Part shown: positions 47,620 through 56,821 of the stretch, one piece after another
How positions within the stretch are numbered: the stretch's first letter is position 1
How the letters are laid out: the number at the start of each line of letters is the position of its first letter
Source: an uncultured Algibacter sp.
Lineage (GTDB): Bacteria; Bacteroidota; Bacteroidia; Flavobacteriales; Flavobacteriaceae
DNA: 64,000 nt
Assembly: GCA_947499935.1 (NCBI GenBank)
Contig: CANMQH010000006.1
Location: 124,001 to 188,000 of the forward strand
Reading direction: 5' to 3'
Position numbers and translations under genes: made by a program
The notes under the pieces: model-generated
Told to the model about the DNA's origin: nothing
What the model saw: the letters and a program-made list of their open reading frames with translations, nothing else
The model's database searches: none

Positions 47620-49455
47620 CTATTTAAGCTTAACTACTAACTTGGTTTTATTATTTTTTTCTGATTGTATTTCAAAATATTTGATTGGGTTATTGCCCTC
47701 TCCTACTTCTATTGTAAAAGCCCCTAATTCCAACACTTTAGGCTGATACGTTTTTCCTTTAATTCTAACTGAAGACACCACCACTCTATTAAAACTATTA
47801 CGAACCGTTACTACTTGATTTGGTTTTGATAGCTCTAAAGTTGGCAATTCAAAATAACTACGAGGGCTAAAATTATCAAACTGAGAAATGGTAATAGGCC
47901 AGCCTTTATATTGTTTTTGATTAGGATCTTTAATATCTACATTCCTCCCCCAGCATTCAAAAGTTATTGTTCTATCTGACTTATCGTATTTAACAATGCC
48001 AAAACCAGCCACTCGGGTTGATAATTTACCGCCTTCTTTTATTTGTAATGCCGAAGGATTAGCCACAGCATCGACAGTAATTTTATTTTGAAAACCATCT
48101 AAAAAATCGCCCGTATAGTTGGGTGTATTTTTACGCCTATTCTTTCCTGGCTTTTTAGGATCCCACCAACGCATCCAATAGTTAGCTATAGCAGGCGTAA
48201 TAAACGAATATCCAGCATCTCCCCAATCATCAATCCCATGTTTTACAAAAGTAGCCAAATGCTGATCACCTCCAATCATGGGCGAAAAACTTTTTCTAAT
48301 AACCGCTAAAGCTTTATTCCGCCCTGTTTGTGGCCAGCCATTAGTATCAAAATCGGCAATAATCTCTCTGTTATGCTTGCCTGTATAATTATTTACCATA
48401 GCAAAAACGGTTTGAGATAAAACGGTTTTCATTTCTGCATTTTTCCAATCTGTGGTCCAAGCTTCTAAAAACTCTAATTGTCGGTCTCCTAACAATTTTG
48501 TATTTGGAATATCTAATTTTCTTGTATCTATACGAGCATCAAAAATGGCATCTTTTGTTCCATTAGGAAAAATATCTGGTGCATATTTGGGCAAATCTAA
48601 CAAACCAGATTTAAACTTTCTATCTTCTAAAATAGCAAAACTAATGCCTCCCCATGTTAAACTTGTATAATAGACACCTATGCCTTGCTCTATAGGTGTA
48701 GGGTCATATGGATCTGGCAAATGACTAGTTTGGGCTCTTTCTACCTCTTTAATATATTCTACAGGCATATAATAACCACCCGAAATACCATTTCTAGCAG
48801 TCGCTTTTTTACCACCAGCTCCCCAAATATTGCCTTGACCTACGTCATGATCATCTGTTATACATATGGTTGGTGTATTGCGTATAACATCTCCAAAATC
48901 TCTACCAAATTTAAGCCAATATAAATAATGTTGGCTATGATCGTATACCTGATCGCCAGAAAAGAAAATTAAATCGGGTTGTAGTTTTTTTATATTTTCT
49001 ACCAAATCTGTTTTTGGAATATCACCACCGTGCTGAGGATAAATAGAATTACACGTTAAAGCTGCTAAAACAAATTCATTTTTATGTACGGGGTTTTTGC
49101 GTATTATGCCTTCATAAAAGGCTTTATTATTATGTACAACCCTATATTTTGTTTCTTTAGTATCATCCCAATCTTCTATTCTAAATAGGGCTGTATAACC
49201 CGGGTATCTAATTGGAGCGACTGCTTTTGGTATCCATTTTCCGTTCTTTTCAATTTCTAATGATGCTTGAAAAGGTTCAAAATTTTTAATCGGATAAAAC
49301 TGTGCTGTTAGCTTAACTATTTTTTTGTGAACCGTGTACATAGCAAAACAAATTCTATCCTCAGGTTTTAAGTGTTTAGGCAAGGATAGTAAGTCTTGCG
49401 CGTTAGCAGATATACCAATAATAATTAATAAAATTATTACTATTTTACTCTTCAT
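47620..49455 (-). CDS. PhoD-like secreted metallophosphoesterase
   Basis: Protein of 611 residues with a signal peptide (1-19, ending in ISANAQ). An N-terminal beta-sandwich is followed by a PhoD-type catalytic core: FFSGDQVYDH, TDDHDVGQGNIWG and GGDQHLATFVKHG supply metal-binding Asp and His residues. A C-terminal sheet domain ends it. PhoD enzymes cleave phosphodiesters and phosphomonoesters, but related folds act on other esters. Its place in one transcript with an FG-GAP protein and a GH127 enzyme suggests action on a decorated glycan or its sugar-linked ester. Substrate unknown; the family call is good. Confidence 0.82.
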   Translation of the reverse strand: MKSKIVIILLIIIGISANAQDLLSLPKHLKPEDRICFAMYTVHKKIVKLTAQFYPIKNFEPFQASLEIEKNGKWIPKAVAPIRYPGYTALFRIEDWDDTKETKYRVVHNNKAFYEGIIRKNPVHKNEFVLAALTCNSIYPQHGGDIPKTDLVENIKKLQPDLIFFSGDQVYDHSQHYLYWLKFGRDFGDVIRNTPTICITDDHDVGQGNIWGAGGKKATARNGISGGYYMPVEYIKEVERAQTSHLPDPYDPTPIEQGIGVYYTSLTWGGISFAILEDRKFKSGLLDLPKYAPDIFPNGTKDAIFDARIDTRKLDIPNTKLLGDRQLEFLEAWTTDWKNAEMKTVLSQTVFAMVNNYTGKHNREIIADFDTNGWPQTGRNKALAVIRKSFSPMIGGDQHLATFVKHGIDDWGDAGYSFITPAIANYWMRWWDPKKPGKNRRKNTPNYTGDFLDGFQNKITVDAVANPSALQIKEGGKLSTRVAGFGIVKYDKSDRTITFECWGRNVDIKDPNQKQYKGWPITISQFDNFSPRSYFELPTLELSKPNQVVTVRNSFNRVVVSSVRIKGKTYQPKVLELGAFTIEVGEGNNPIKYFEIQSEKNNKTKLVVKLK

Positions 49456-49518
49456 TTTCTAGCTTTTGCTTACATAAATTAATAATGATAAGCGGTATTT
49501 TAATTATTGATGGTTTAT

Positions 49519-51558
49519 TTATTCCCAAATTACTGGTAAAAAAACACTCATTTCACTAACACCTCTATTTGCCCAAGCAAAATAAGGTATCATTTGAATA
49601 TTTACATCTTCCCATACAGGTTTAGAAATTTCATTGTACATGTTAGACTTATTACTTTTTCTAAGCTTGAAATCACCTTGTATAGTCGTTGTCCCTCCTA
49701 AAAAATCTTGCTTGAAAACTGGCTTTAAATTTGAATTTATTGGTAAATACACATCTAAAATATCTGTATTTTTTGGTAAATCGGGAGTTTCAACACAATA
49801 CACTATGGGACCTCTTTTTACTGCAGCTTGATTTCTAACTTCTTCAATAAGAGCATGGCCTTCTAATAATTTAATATCCATAGGCATATTTAAAGAAATG
49901 ATATCACTTTTTTTCCATTTACGATTTAATACTAAAAAAGTTCCTACTTCAATTTTATGCTTTGTTTCTTTTCCATTAATTAAAACCTTAGAACCATATG
50001 CCCAATCTGGAATTCTTAATAAAATATCGAAAGCTTCTTTTTTACAGCTTTTAACAGTAAGCTTTACTTCGCCTTTCCACGGGTATGCTGTATCTTGTTC
50101 TAGTTCTATTTTAGAACCATCCAATAATTTAGTTGACAATTTATTGCCACCATAAAGATTAACTGCAATACCATTTTCTGACAAACTATATGCCCAACCA
50201 GATATTTTAGCAATGGTTCTTACTAAATTTGGTGGACAACAAAAACAAGGAATGTAAGGTTGACGTACATCAAACTCTGTATCGTTACCAGGATTGTACC
50301 CATCGTTACTTACGCGCAATGGATTGGCATAAAAATAATCTTTCCCTTCTATACTTATCCCAGATAAAGCACTATTAAAAAGCACCAATTCCATAATATC
50401 TGCATATTTAGATTCTCCATGAAGTCCTAACATTCTGTAACTAAACATAGAGTTACAAACATTGGCACATGTTTCATTATAAGCAGATAAGTTTGGCATC
50501 ATGTATTCATTAATAAACCCTTCGTGAATCATATCTCTATGTTTAGAAACACCATGATGTGTTTGTCCAACAGCTCCAGTAACATACATTTTTTTATCAA
50601 CCACATTACTCCATAATCGGTCTAGAGCATCAATTAAAGCTTGCTCACCTGTTTCCGCATATACATCGGCTGCTCCTGCATAAAAATATAAGGCTAGAAC
50701 AGCATGTCCTTCGGCTGTTTTAGACGTTCTTAGAGGTGTACGTTCTTGTACCATATCTCCAATTTGCTTATATCCTGTAGTCTCATTAACTGTAACTTTT
50801 GATTGACCTCGCATATTGATAAACAACTCGGCCAACTCCAGATATTTTTTATTTTTAGTTGTACGGTACAACTCTACCAAACCCATAATTTGAGTTTGAT
50901 TAAATCCAAAGCGTGCTAATTTTTTTGGCTTTGGCATAAATATTTCGAACAAATAATCTGCTTCTTTAATAGCAATATCCAAAAAGTTAGTTTTCCCAGT
51001 AATTCTATTGTGGATACAAGCACTGGTAAATAAATGCCCTGCATTATACATCTCGTGGCGTTTTCTATGACTAAAACGCTTTTTTTCGGTGGTTTGTATT
51101 TGTGTTTGTAAGTAACCGTCTTCACCTTGTGCCTTTGCTATTATGGCTATATAATCATCAAGTTCTTTTAGTATTTTTTCATCTCTATTTTGAGCATATA
51201 TATACATATAGGCTTCCATAAATTTATAGAAATCGCCATCATGCCAATCCATACCTTTATGCTTACCTTCTATTAAACCTGCCGCTAATTTAAAATTATT
51301 TAACGCATGACCTACATCTGATGTTAAAAGCGTTTTCATGTAAGGCAACATGGTTTGTTCTGCCACTTTAAATTTATCTGCCCAAAAACCATTAGTCCAT
51401 TGACAATCTTCAATATTGATACTTTTAAACGTTACATGTTTACTATTAGCATTATTAATTATACCCTGTTCTTGCGAAAACAAAACAGTGGTAAAACATA
51501 ATATAAAAATGAATACTAACTTTTTCTTAATTATTTTTTTGAACAACATACTACTCAT
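49519..51558 (-). CDS. Secreted GH127 glycosidase (beta-L-arabinofuranosidase / anhydrogalactosidase family)
   Basis: Protein of 679 residues with a signal peptide (about 1-29; KKIIKKKLVFIFILCFTTVLFSQ). The (alpha/alpha)6 barrel of family GH127 is recognised by IEDCQWTNGFWADKF, YNAGHLFTSACIHN and ALYFYAGAADVYAETGE. The zinc-linked catalytic residues are present: ETC (Glu362, Cys364) and the cysteine pair in CFCCPPN (Cys440, Cys441), as in characterised beta-L-arabinofuranosidases. Some GH127 enzymes of marine flavobacteria were reported to release 3,6-anhydro-D-galactose from carrageenan oligosaccharides, which fits the sulfatases and GH16 genes around it. It is the first gene of the GH127-PhoD-FG-GAP transcript. 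The second copy at 54788 lacks a signal peptide. Confidence 0.9.
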   Translation of the reverse strand: MSSMLFKKIIKKKLVFIFILCFTTVLFSQEQGIINNANSKHVTFKSINIEDCQWTNGFWADKFKVAEQTMLPYMKTLLTSDVGHALNNFKLAAGLIEGKHKGMDWHDGDFYKFMEAYMYIYAQNRDEKILKELDDYIAIIAKAQGEDGYLQTQIQTTEKKRFSHRKRHEMYNAGHLFTSACIHNRITGKTNFLDIAIKEADYLFEIFMPKPKKLARFGFNQTQIMGLVELYRTTKNKKYLELAELFINMRGQSKVTVNETTGYKQIGDMVQERTPLRTSKTAEGHAVLALYFYAGAADVYAETGEQALIDALDRLWSNVVDKKMYVTGAVGQTHHGVSKHRDMIHEGFINEYMMPNLSAYNETCANVCNSMFSYRMLGLHGESKYADIMELVLFNSALSGISIEGKDYFYANPLRVSNDGYNPGNDTEFDVRQPYIPCFCCPPNLVRTIAKISGWAYSLSENGIAVNLYGGNKLSTKLLDGSKIELEQDTAYPWKGEVKLTVKSCKKEAFDILLRIPDWAYGSKVLINGKETKHKIEVGTFLVLNRKWKKSDIISLNMPMDIKLLEGHALIEEVRNQAAVKRGPIVYCVETPDLPKNTDILDVYLPINSNLKPVFKQDFLGGTTTIQGDFKLRKSNKSNMYNEISKPVWEDVNIQMIPYFAWANRGVSEMSVFLPVIWE

Positions 51559-51569
51559 TAAATTATTTT

Positions 51570-51577
51570 CAAAAATA
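51570..51577 (-). promoter_or_regulatory. Putative -7 box before the secreted GH127 gene
   Basis: CAAAAATA on the plus strand reads TATTTTTG on the minus strand (TAnnTTTG), 12 bases before the first ATG and 21 before a second in-frame ATG (MLFKKII), which would then be the likelier start. No -33 match. Confidence 0.35.
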
Positions 51578-51715
51578 CTGACTGTTAACTCCTGTTTTAC
51601 AGCTATACGCTATTTTAATGTATTTCTGAGTTTTTTGACCATTTAGATTAGACTATGCTATTATATATAAGTTTAATTTAAAACGATATAAATAGTTCCT
51701 TTTTTAATATAATCT

Positions 51716-51764
51716 AAAAATGGAAGCGAAATCCTAATATTGTAGATAACTCGCTTCCATTTTT
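51716..51764 (-). terminator. Terminator after the S1_7-like sulfatase gene
   Basis: Perfect 14-base stem (51716-51729 with 51751-51764; core TGGAAGCGA) with a 21-base loop, 19 bases past the stop codon. On the minus strand it ends in a T run. It separates the sulfatase from the GH127-PhoD-FG-GAP operon. Confidence 0.75.
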
Positions 51765-51783
51765 TATATAGCTTTACTAAAAA

Positions 51784-53442
51784 CTAAACTTTTGCCAAAT
51801 TACCTTTCCAACCTTTATTAAATTGAGCTATTAGTGCTTTAACAATTTCTGGATTTTCATCAGCTACATTTTTAGTTTCTGTAGGGTCATTAACATGGTC
51901 ATAAAGCTCAACAAAAACAGGTTCGTTTTCTGGGTTTTTATAATCCTTCCATATTATAATACGATGCTTTTTTGTTCTCATAGCATAGCCCATAATATTA
52001 TTTTCGAATAAATTTCTATCCCATTTTTCTTTTTGTTGCTTTTTAATTTTTTCTTCAACTTCTAAGATTAATGGTCCAAAATAAGTTTCTCTCATACCCT
52101 TAGATAATGGATTTGCTGCCCATTCTCTCAATGCAGGATTTGGAAATTGGCTAAATGCTGCAGATTTCCATTCTTGATGTGGATTACTTAATAATGGTAC
52201 AAAACTCTGCCCTTCTAAATGGCTCGGTTTTTCAATATCCGCCAATTCACATAGCGTTGGGTACATGTCTACCAATTCTACTAAAGCATCAGATTTTTTT
52301 CCTCTTGTTTCTTTTGCCATATCTGGAGTCCAGATTATTAATGGTACTCTAGTCGCTATTTCATAATTGGTTGCTTTGCCCCAAATACCCATATCGCCTA
52401 AGTGCCAACCATGATCACTCCAAACTATGATAACCGTATTATCTCTAACTCCAGCATCATCAATGGCTTGTATCATTTTACCAATTTGTGCATCAACATA
52501 ACTTATACATGCTAAATAAGCATGTTTTAAGGTTCTTGCCATCTCATCATCAATTGGTCCTTTTTTAGGAATACCATATCTTGCACGTAACTCAAACGAA
52601 GGATGCAAACCCATAGCTGCACCATTTATTGGCCCTTCAGTTTGTGTTGCTAGCTTTATTTTAGCTGGATCATATAAATCCCAATATTTTTTTGGAGCCA
52701 ACCAATCTAAATGTGGTTTTTTCATACCCATACCTAAAAAGAAAGGCTTATCTGGATTCTTTTCCAACATATCTTTAAGCGTAACTATTGCTAATTCTGC
52801 ATTATATCCATCTTCATAAAAATGATCAGGCACATCTGCTTTTTCGTAGGCAGGACCTTTACCTAAACCATTTCTAGGCGCATCTTTACCGTACTTAGCA
52901 ATCATATCTGCTCGGTTTTTTCTGAACATTTCTTGATTCTCCTCTAATGCAAAACCACCTGGTGTTTTCGATTTTTCAATCGTCATTTTATTATATGCTG
53001 GTTTTCTGCTCCATGAAACATCTAAATCGGCAAAACCAGGTTTATGATAAATCTTACCTGTGTGAGTTGTCTCGTAACCATTATTTTTAAAATGTTGTGG
53101 TAATGTAACAATATCTGGATTTGCTTCTCTAAAATAGGTGAAGTTTTCTATAACATTTATAGTTTCTGGTCTTGCTCCTGTCATTAAACTAGCTCTAGAA
53201 GGGCTGCAAATAGGCTCTTGACAGTATGCATTATTAAATAATAAGCCACGACTTGCTAGTTTATCTAAATTAGGTGTAATGGCTATATCTGAACCATAAG
53301 CCCCTATTTCTGGACGTAAATCGTCAATAGCTAAAAATAAAACGTTTAGTTTTTTCTTTGGTGCTTCTTCAACTTTTTGTTCTGCTTTAGGCTTACAACT
53401 TACTACTAATGCAAGCAAAAAAATGATTTTTAATAATCTCAT
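51784..53442 (-). CDS. S1 sulfatase lipoprotein, iduronate-2-sulfatase-like (S1_7 type)
   Basis: Protein of 552 residues from the ATG complementary to 53440-53442. I chose this start because it gives a proper lipoprotein signal (MRLLKIIFLLALVVSC, Cys16), whereas the upstream in-frame ATG adds 24 residues before it. The catalytic motif is CSPSRASLMTG with Cys79; LFLAIDDLRPEIGAYG, GKIYHKPGF and WSDHGWHLGDMGIWGK are the blocks of the iduronate-2-sulfatase-like group, which includes carrageenan sulfatases. It stands alone between a terminator and a long spacer. Maturation needs a formylglycine-generating enzyme, not seen here. Confidence 0.9.
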   Translation of the reverse strand: MRLLKIIFLLALVVSCKPKAEQKVEEAPKKKLNVLFLAIDDLRPEIGAYGSDIAITPNLDKLASRGLLFNNAYCQEPICSPSRASLMTGARPETINVIENFTYFREANPDIVTLPQHFKNNGYETTHTGKIYHKPGFADLDVSWSRKPAYNKMTIEKSKTPGGFALEENQEMFRKNRADMIAKYGKDAPRNGLGKGPAYEKADVPDHFYEDGYNAELAIVTLKDMLEKNPDKPFFLGMGMKKPHLDWLAPKKYWDLYDPAKIKLATQTEGPINGAAMGLHPSFELRARYGIPKKGPIDDEMARTLKHAYLACISYVDAQIGKMIQAIDDAGVRDNTVIIVWSDHGWHLGDMGIWGKATNYEIATRVPLIIWTPDMAKETRGKKSDALVELVDMYPTLCELADIEKPSHLEGQSFVPLLSNPHQEWKSAAFSQFPNPALREWAANPLSKGMRETYFGPLILEVEEKIKKQQKEKWDRNLFENNIMGYAMRTKKHRIIIWKDYKNPENEPVFVELYDHVNDPTETKNVADENPEIVKALIAQFNKGWKGNLAKV

Positions 53443-53898
53443 GTTTAATGATAGTGATTTAATTAGAAGATCGTTTAATTTTTTTAAATTAAACGATACT
53501 TTATAGTCTAACAAAAAAAAGCTTAATAAATAAAAGATGAATTATATTATTTACCCAATGTCATAATTATTTTAACCTGTTTAGGGGTTTACCATCTTTA
53601 GTTTGAAATGAGAATATCTATTTGTCAAATTATAATGATTAACAAATATTATAATTTGAATTTATTTACAGAAAGACTAAATACAATAATGCTACTCATT
53701 ATTTTTTTGTTTTTAACCTAAAAGGAACTAAAACCTATACAGGTATAATTACCTGCAACAGATATAATATTGCTACATAAAAGAACAAAAAGCCAATACC
53801 AATTTTAAATAGTAAAAAAAACAAAAAAGAGGCAAAACTATTTCTAGTTAAGCCTCTATTAAAATAATTGAGTGACTAATTCAAAAATTATTTACTTT
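53443..53898. other. Long spacer between the sulfatase and cytochrome c genes
   Basis: 456 AT-rich bases without a gene. It must hold the sulfatase promoter, which I could not place. Two structures are visible: a dyad CAGGTA-taat-TACCTG at 53740-53755, and the cytochrome c terminator at 53823-53857. Confidence 0.6.
53823..53857 (-). terminator. Terminator after the cytochrome c gene
   Basis: AGAGGC (53828-53833) and AACT (53836-53839) pair with AGTT (53846-53849) and GCCTCT (53852-53857), interrupted by AA/AA. On the minus strand the hairpin is followed by a T run (53823-53828). Confidence 0.7.
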
Positions 53899-54309
53899 CT
53901 ATTTTCTTAATGCTTTTATTGTTTTTACTTCAACTATATTACCTTTGTTTTCCCAACTATTTCTAATGTAATTTAAAACATCTGCAATGTCTTGATTACT
54001 CAATGCTCCATAAGCTCCCATGGCTCCATAATAAGAAATACCATTTACTTTCATCTCTCCAGACACACCATTTATAATGTTTAAAGCAGCTCGTTTTGTA
54101 TCTTCCATTAAATAATCTGATTTTGCTAATGGCGGAAAAGCACCTGTTATCCCTTCTCCGTTTGCCATATGGCAGACTGTACAATTAGTACTATATATAT
54201 CTTTACCTCTTTTCATACTAACTTCTAACTCCTGCTGAGCATAAATTATTGAAGATGTTGATGTGAGTAATAAGGTTAAAAAAACACTAATTTTTAATTT
54301 ATTTGGCAT
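53899..54309 (-). CDS. Small secreted class I cytochrome c
   Basis: Protein of 136 residues with a signal peptide (about 1-25, ending in IIYAQ). One haem site CTVCH (Cys43, Cys46, His47); the sixth ligand is probably a Met in YYGAMGAYG, and DIADVLNYIRNSWEN is the C-terminal helix of the fold. It is an electron carrier in the periplasm. It stands alone among glycan-degrading genes, with spacers of about 450 and 480 bases, so it may serve a periplasmic oxidase or dehydrogenase encoded elsewhere. Partner unknown. Confidence 0.87.
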   Translation of the reverse strand: MPNKLKISVFLTLLLTSTSSIIYAQQELEVSMKRGKDIYSTNCTVCHMANGEGITGAFPPLAKSDYLMEDTKRAALNIINGVSGEMKVNGISYYGAMGAYGALSNQDIADVLNYIRNSWENKGNIVEVKTIKALRK

Positions 54310-54787
54310 AGATGTTATTTTATTGAATTTTATGGTTTCTTTGCTATTAAACTATTATCAATTTGTATGCCATAGCAAACAAATTTGTATATTATTAATA
54401 TAATATTTTAAAAAATCTACAGCGGTATCATATACTACATCTATAATTTATCTTTATTGATATATTAGACACATAAATATTGAGGTTAAATTTCAATTAT
54501 TACAGTAAATAATGACTCACAAATTTAAAGGACTAAAATATTTATAGAATTACTTAAATTACCCTCTAACAAATAAATTTTATCTTTTAAATAATGTTAT
54601 ACAAATATTAAAATCTGATAATTTATACTAGTAAACATTTTAAATACAATTAAAACCGTGTAAAAAGCACTTTATAAAAAAATCTTAATCTTGATATTCC
54701 ACTAACCCTAATTCTATAAATCTAAAAAGCTTAACACGCATGAGTATCCCATGTGCATTAAGCTTTTAAATATAATTCGTTTCTATC
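54310..54787. other. Spacer between cytochrome c and cytoplasmic GH127 genes
   Basis: 478 very AT-rich bases. It should contain the cytochrome c promoter; the short palindrome ACAAATTTGT near 54378 is the only dyad close to it. The left part shows nothing else; the right end carries the GH127 terminator (54725-54767). No coding potential seen. Confidence 0.55.
54725..54767 (-). terminator. Terminator after the GH127-GH16 operon
   Basis: AAAAGCTTAA (54725-54734) is perfectly inverted at 54758-54767, with partial pairing inside the 23-base loop. It lies 21 bases after the GH127 stop. On the minus strand the arm ends in TTTT. Confidence 0.7.
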
Positions 54788-56770
54788 TTACCAAATAACG
54801 GGCATAAAAACAGTCATTTCTGCTTGACCTCTATTGCTCCAAGCAAAATAAGGTACTAATTGTGTTTTATATGGTTTTAAAACTGGTTTTGTAACTGCTG
54901 AATACATGTCATCGCCTTTACCTTCACGCAATTGTAGTTCTGTATTAATTACAGTAACTCCACCTAAGAAATCTGATTTATGCTCTGCTTCTAGCTTTGC
55001 ATCTGCATTAATATATATATCTAGTATAGAAACGTCTTTTGGTAAATCTGGAGTTTCAATACAATATACAATTGGCCCTCTTTTAATGGCAATTTGGTTT
55101 CTTACCTCTTCTATTCTATTATGACCTTCCAGACGTACAGGTTCCATTGGCATATCTAATATAATAGTATCACCAGCTTTCCAAGTACGATTAATAACTG
55201 CAAATGCTCCAGGGGTTACTGCTACACCAGTATCTTCTCCATTTACTTTCAAAGTACTACCTACTGCCCATTTAGGAATTCTTACTTTAACATCAAAAGC
55301 TGTACTCTTGCATGCATCAACTGTAATTTTTACAATACCTTTCCAAGGATATTCTGTATCTTGAGATAATTTTAATTCAGAACCATCTAACATTGTAGTA
55401 TCTAAGTTGTTTCCTCCAAATAATACTACTGCTACGCCATTTTCCGATAGGTTATAAGCCCAACCAGAACTCTTACAAATTGTTCTTACCAAGTTAGGAG
55501 GACAACAGAAACACTCTAAATAAGGTTGCCTTACAGGGCTTTCTGTTACATCGTCATGAGAATCGTAATTTCTAGAGTTATTTACCATTCGTAACGGGTT
55601 AGAATAAAAGTAATCTTTACCTTCTATACTAATTCCAGATAATCCACTGTTATATAATACTAATTCTATAATATCTGCATATCTAGATTCTTCCTTAATC
55701 CCCATCATTCTATTACTAAACATGGCGTTACAAAGGTTTGCACATGTTTCGTTATAGGCAGTCATATTAGGCATCATGTAAGCATCTATAAAACCTTCTT
55801 CAATCATGTCTAAGTTTGTAGAAGCGCCATAATGTGCTTGTCCTACAGCTCCTGTAACGTACATTTTTTTATCCGTTATATTGCTCCATAATTTATCTAA
55901 GGTATCTATTAATGCTTTTTCTCCTGTTTCTGCATATACATCTGCAGCACCTGCATAGTAATACAATGCTAATACTGCATGTCCTACAGCTTCCTCAGAC
56001 TCACGGAAAGGTGTGCGCTCTTGCACCATATCTCCAATAGGATATCCTTCTGTAGTTGAATGATGCTTAATTTTAAAAGTACCTCTACGGTTAATGAACT
56101 TTTCTGCAAGCTTTAAGTATTTTTTATCATTTACCGTTCTATACAATTCTACCAATCCCATGATTTGAGTTTGATTGAAACCAAAACGCTGATAATGCGT
56201 TGTGTCTGGCATAAAGTAAGTATATAACAAATCTGCTTGTTTAATAGCTATATCTAAAAAATTGCGCTTCCCTGTTAAACGAAAATGTACACTAGCTGCT
56301 ATGAATAAATGCCCATAGTTGTACATCTCATGGTATTTTCTATTCGAAAATCTTTCTGCGCCTTCGGTAATTTGAATGTGTGTATGAATGTAACCGTCTT
56401 CTTCTTGAGCTTTACCAATCCACTCAATATATTCGTCTAATTCCTTTAATAGATTTTCATCCTTAGTTAAAGCATAGATGTACATTTTGGCCTCCATAAA
56501 TTTATAAAAATCGCCATCATGCCAATAAAATCCTTTATGTTCACCTTCTTTTTCTCCTGCAGCAATCTTAAAGTTATTTAATCCATGACCTACATCTCCA
56601 CATAAAACGTCTCCCATGTATGGTAACATTCTCTCTGCTGCTGCCTTTTCTTTTTCTGCCCAAAATCCCGAATTCCATTTACAATCTCCGAAATTAATAC
56701 TCTTTAATTTTACAAAAGGACTATCTGAAGTATTAGTAATTGCTTCAGTATGTTTTTTAACTATACTCAT
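54788..56770 (-). CDS. Cytoplasmic GH127 glycosidase
   Basis: Protein of 660 residues, a paralogue of the secreted GH127 at 49519 along its whole length. Catalytic residues are conserved: ETC (Glu341, Cys343) and the pair in CFCCPPN (Cys422, Cys423). There is no signal peptide: it begins MSIVKKHTEAITNTSD, and the upstream frame hits a stop seven codons before the ATG, so an N-terminal signal cannot be hidden there. It should cut short, imported oligosaccharides in the cytoplasm. It ends the operon enolase-ALDH-aldolase-transporter-GH16-GH16-GH127, 51 bases after a GH16 gene. Likely sugar: 3,6-anhydro-D-galactose or L-arabinofuranose; genomic context favours the first. Confidence 0.9.
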   Translation of the reverse strand: MSIVKKHTEAITNTSDSPFVKLKSINFGDCKWNSGFWAEKEKAAAERMLPYMGDVLCGDVGHGLNNFKIAAGEKEGEHKGFYWHDGDFYKFMEAKMYIYALTKDENLLKELDEYIEWIGKAQEEDGYIHTHIQITEGAERFSNRKYHEMYNYGHLFIAASVHFRLTGKRNFLDIAIKQADLLYTYFMPDTTHYQRFGFNQTQIMGLVELYRTVNDKKYLKLAEKFINRRGTFKIKHHSTTEGYPIGDMVQERTPFRESEEAVGHAVLALYYYAGAADVYAETGEKALIDTLDKLWSNITDKKMYVTGAVGQAHYGASTNLDMIEEGFIDAYMMPNMTAYNETCANLCNAMFSNRMMGIKEESRYADIIELVLYNSGLSGISIEGKDYFYSNPLRMVNNSRNYDSHDDVTESPVRQPYLECFCCPPNLVRTICKSSGWAYNLSENGVAVVLFGGNNLDTTMLDGSELKLSQDTEYPWKGIVKITVDACKSTAFDVKVRIPKWAVGSTLKVNGEDTGVAVTPGAFAVINRTWKAGDTIILDMPMEPVRLEGHNRIEEVRNQIAIKRGPIVYCIETPDLPKDVSILDIYINADAKLEAEHKSDFLGGVTVINTELQLREGKGDDMYSAVTKPVLKPYKTQLVPYFAWSNRGQAEMTVFMPVIW

Positions 56771-56821
56771 TTTTATTAATTCTATATTTTTTTAGATACT
56801 TTTCTGTTTTTTGCAAAGAAA

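Noticed and set aside
54310..54787. Small RNA or riboswitch in the spacer before the cytochrome c gene
   Set aside because: No conserved-looking structured core could be recognised; only the GH127 terminator at one end is supported.
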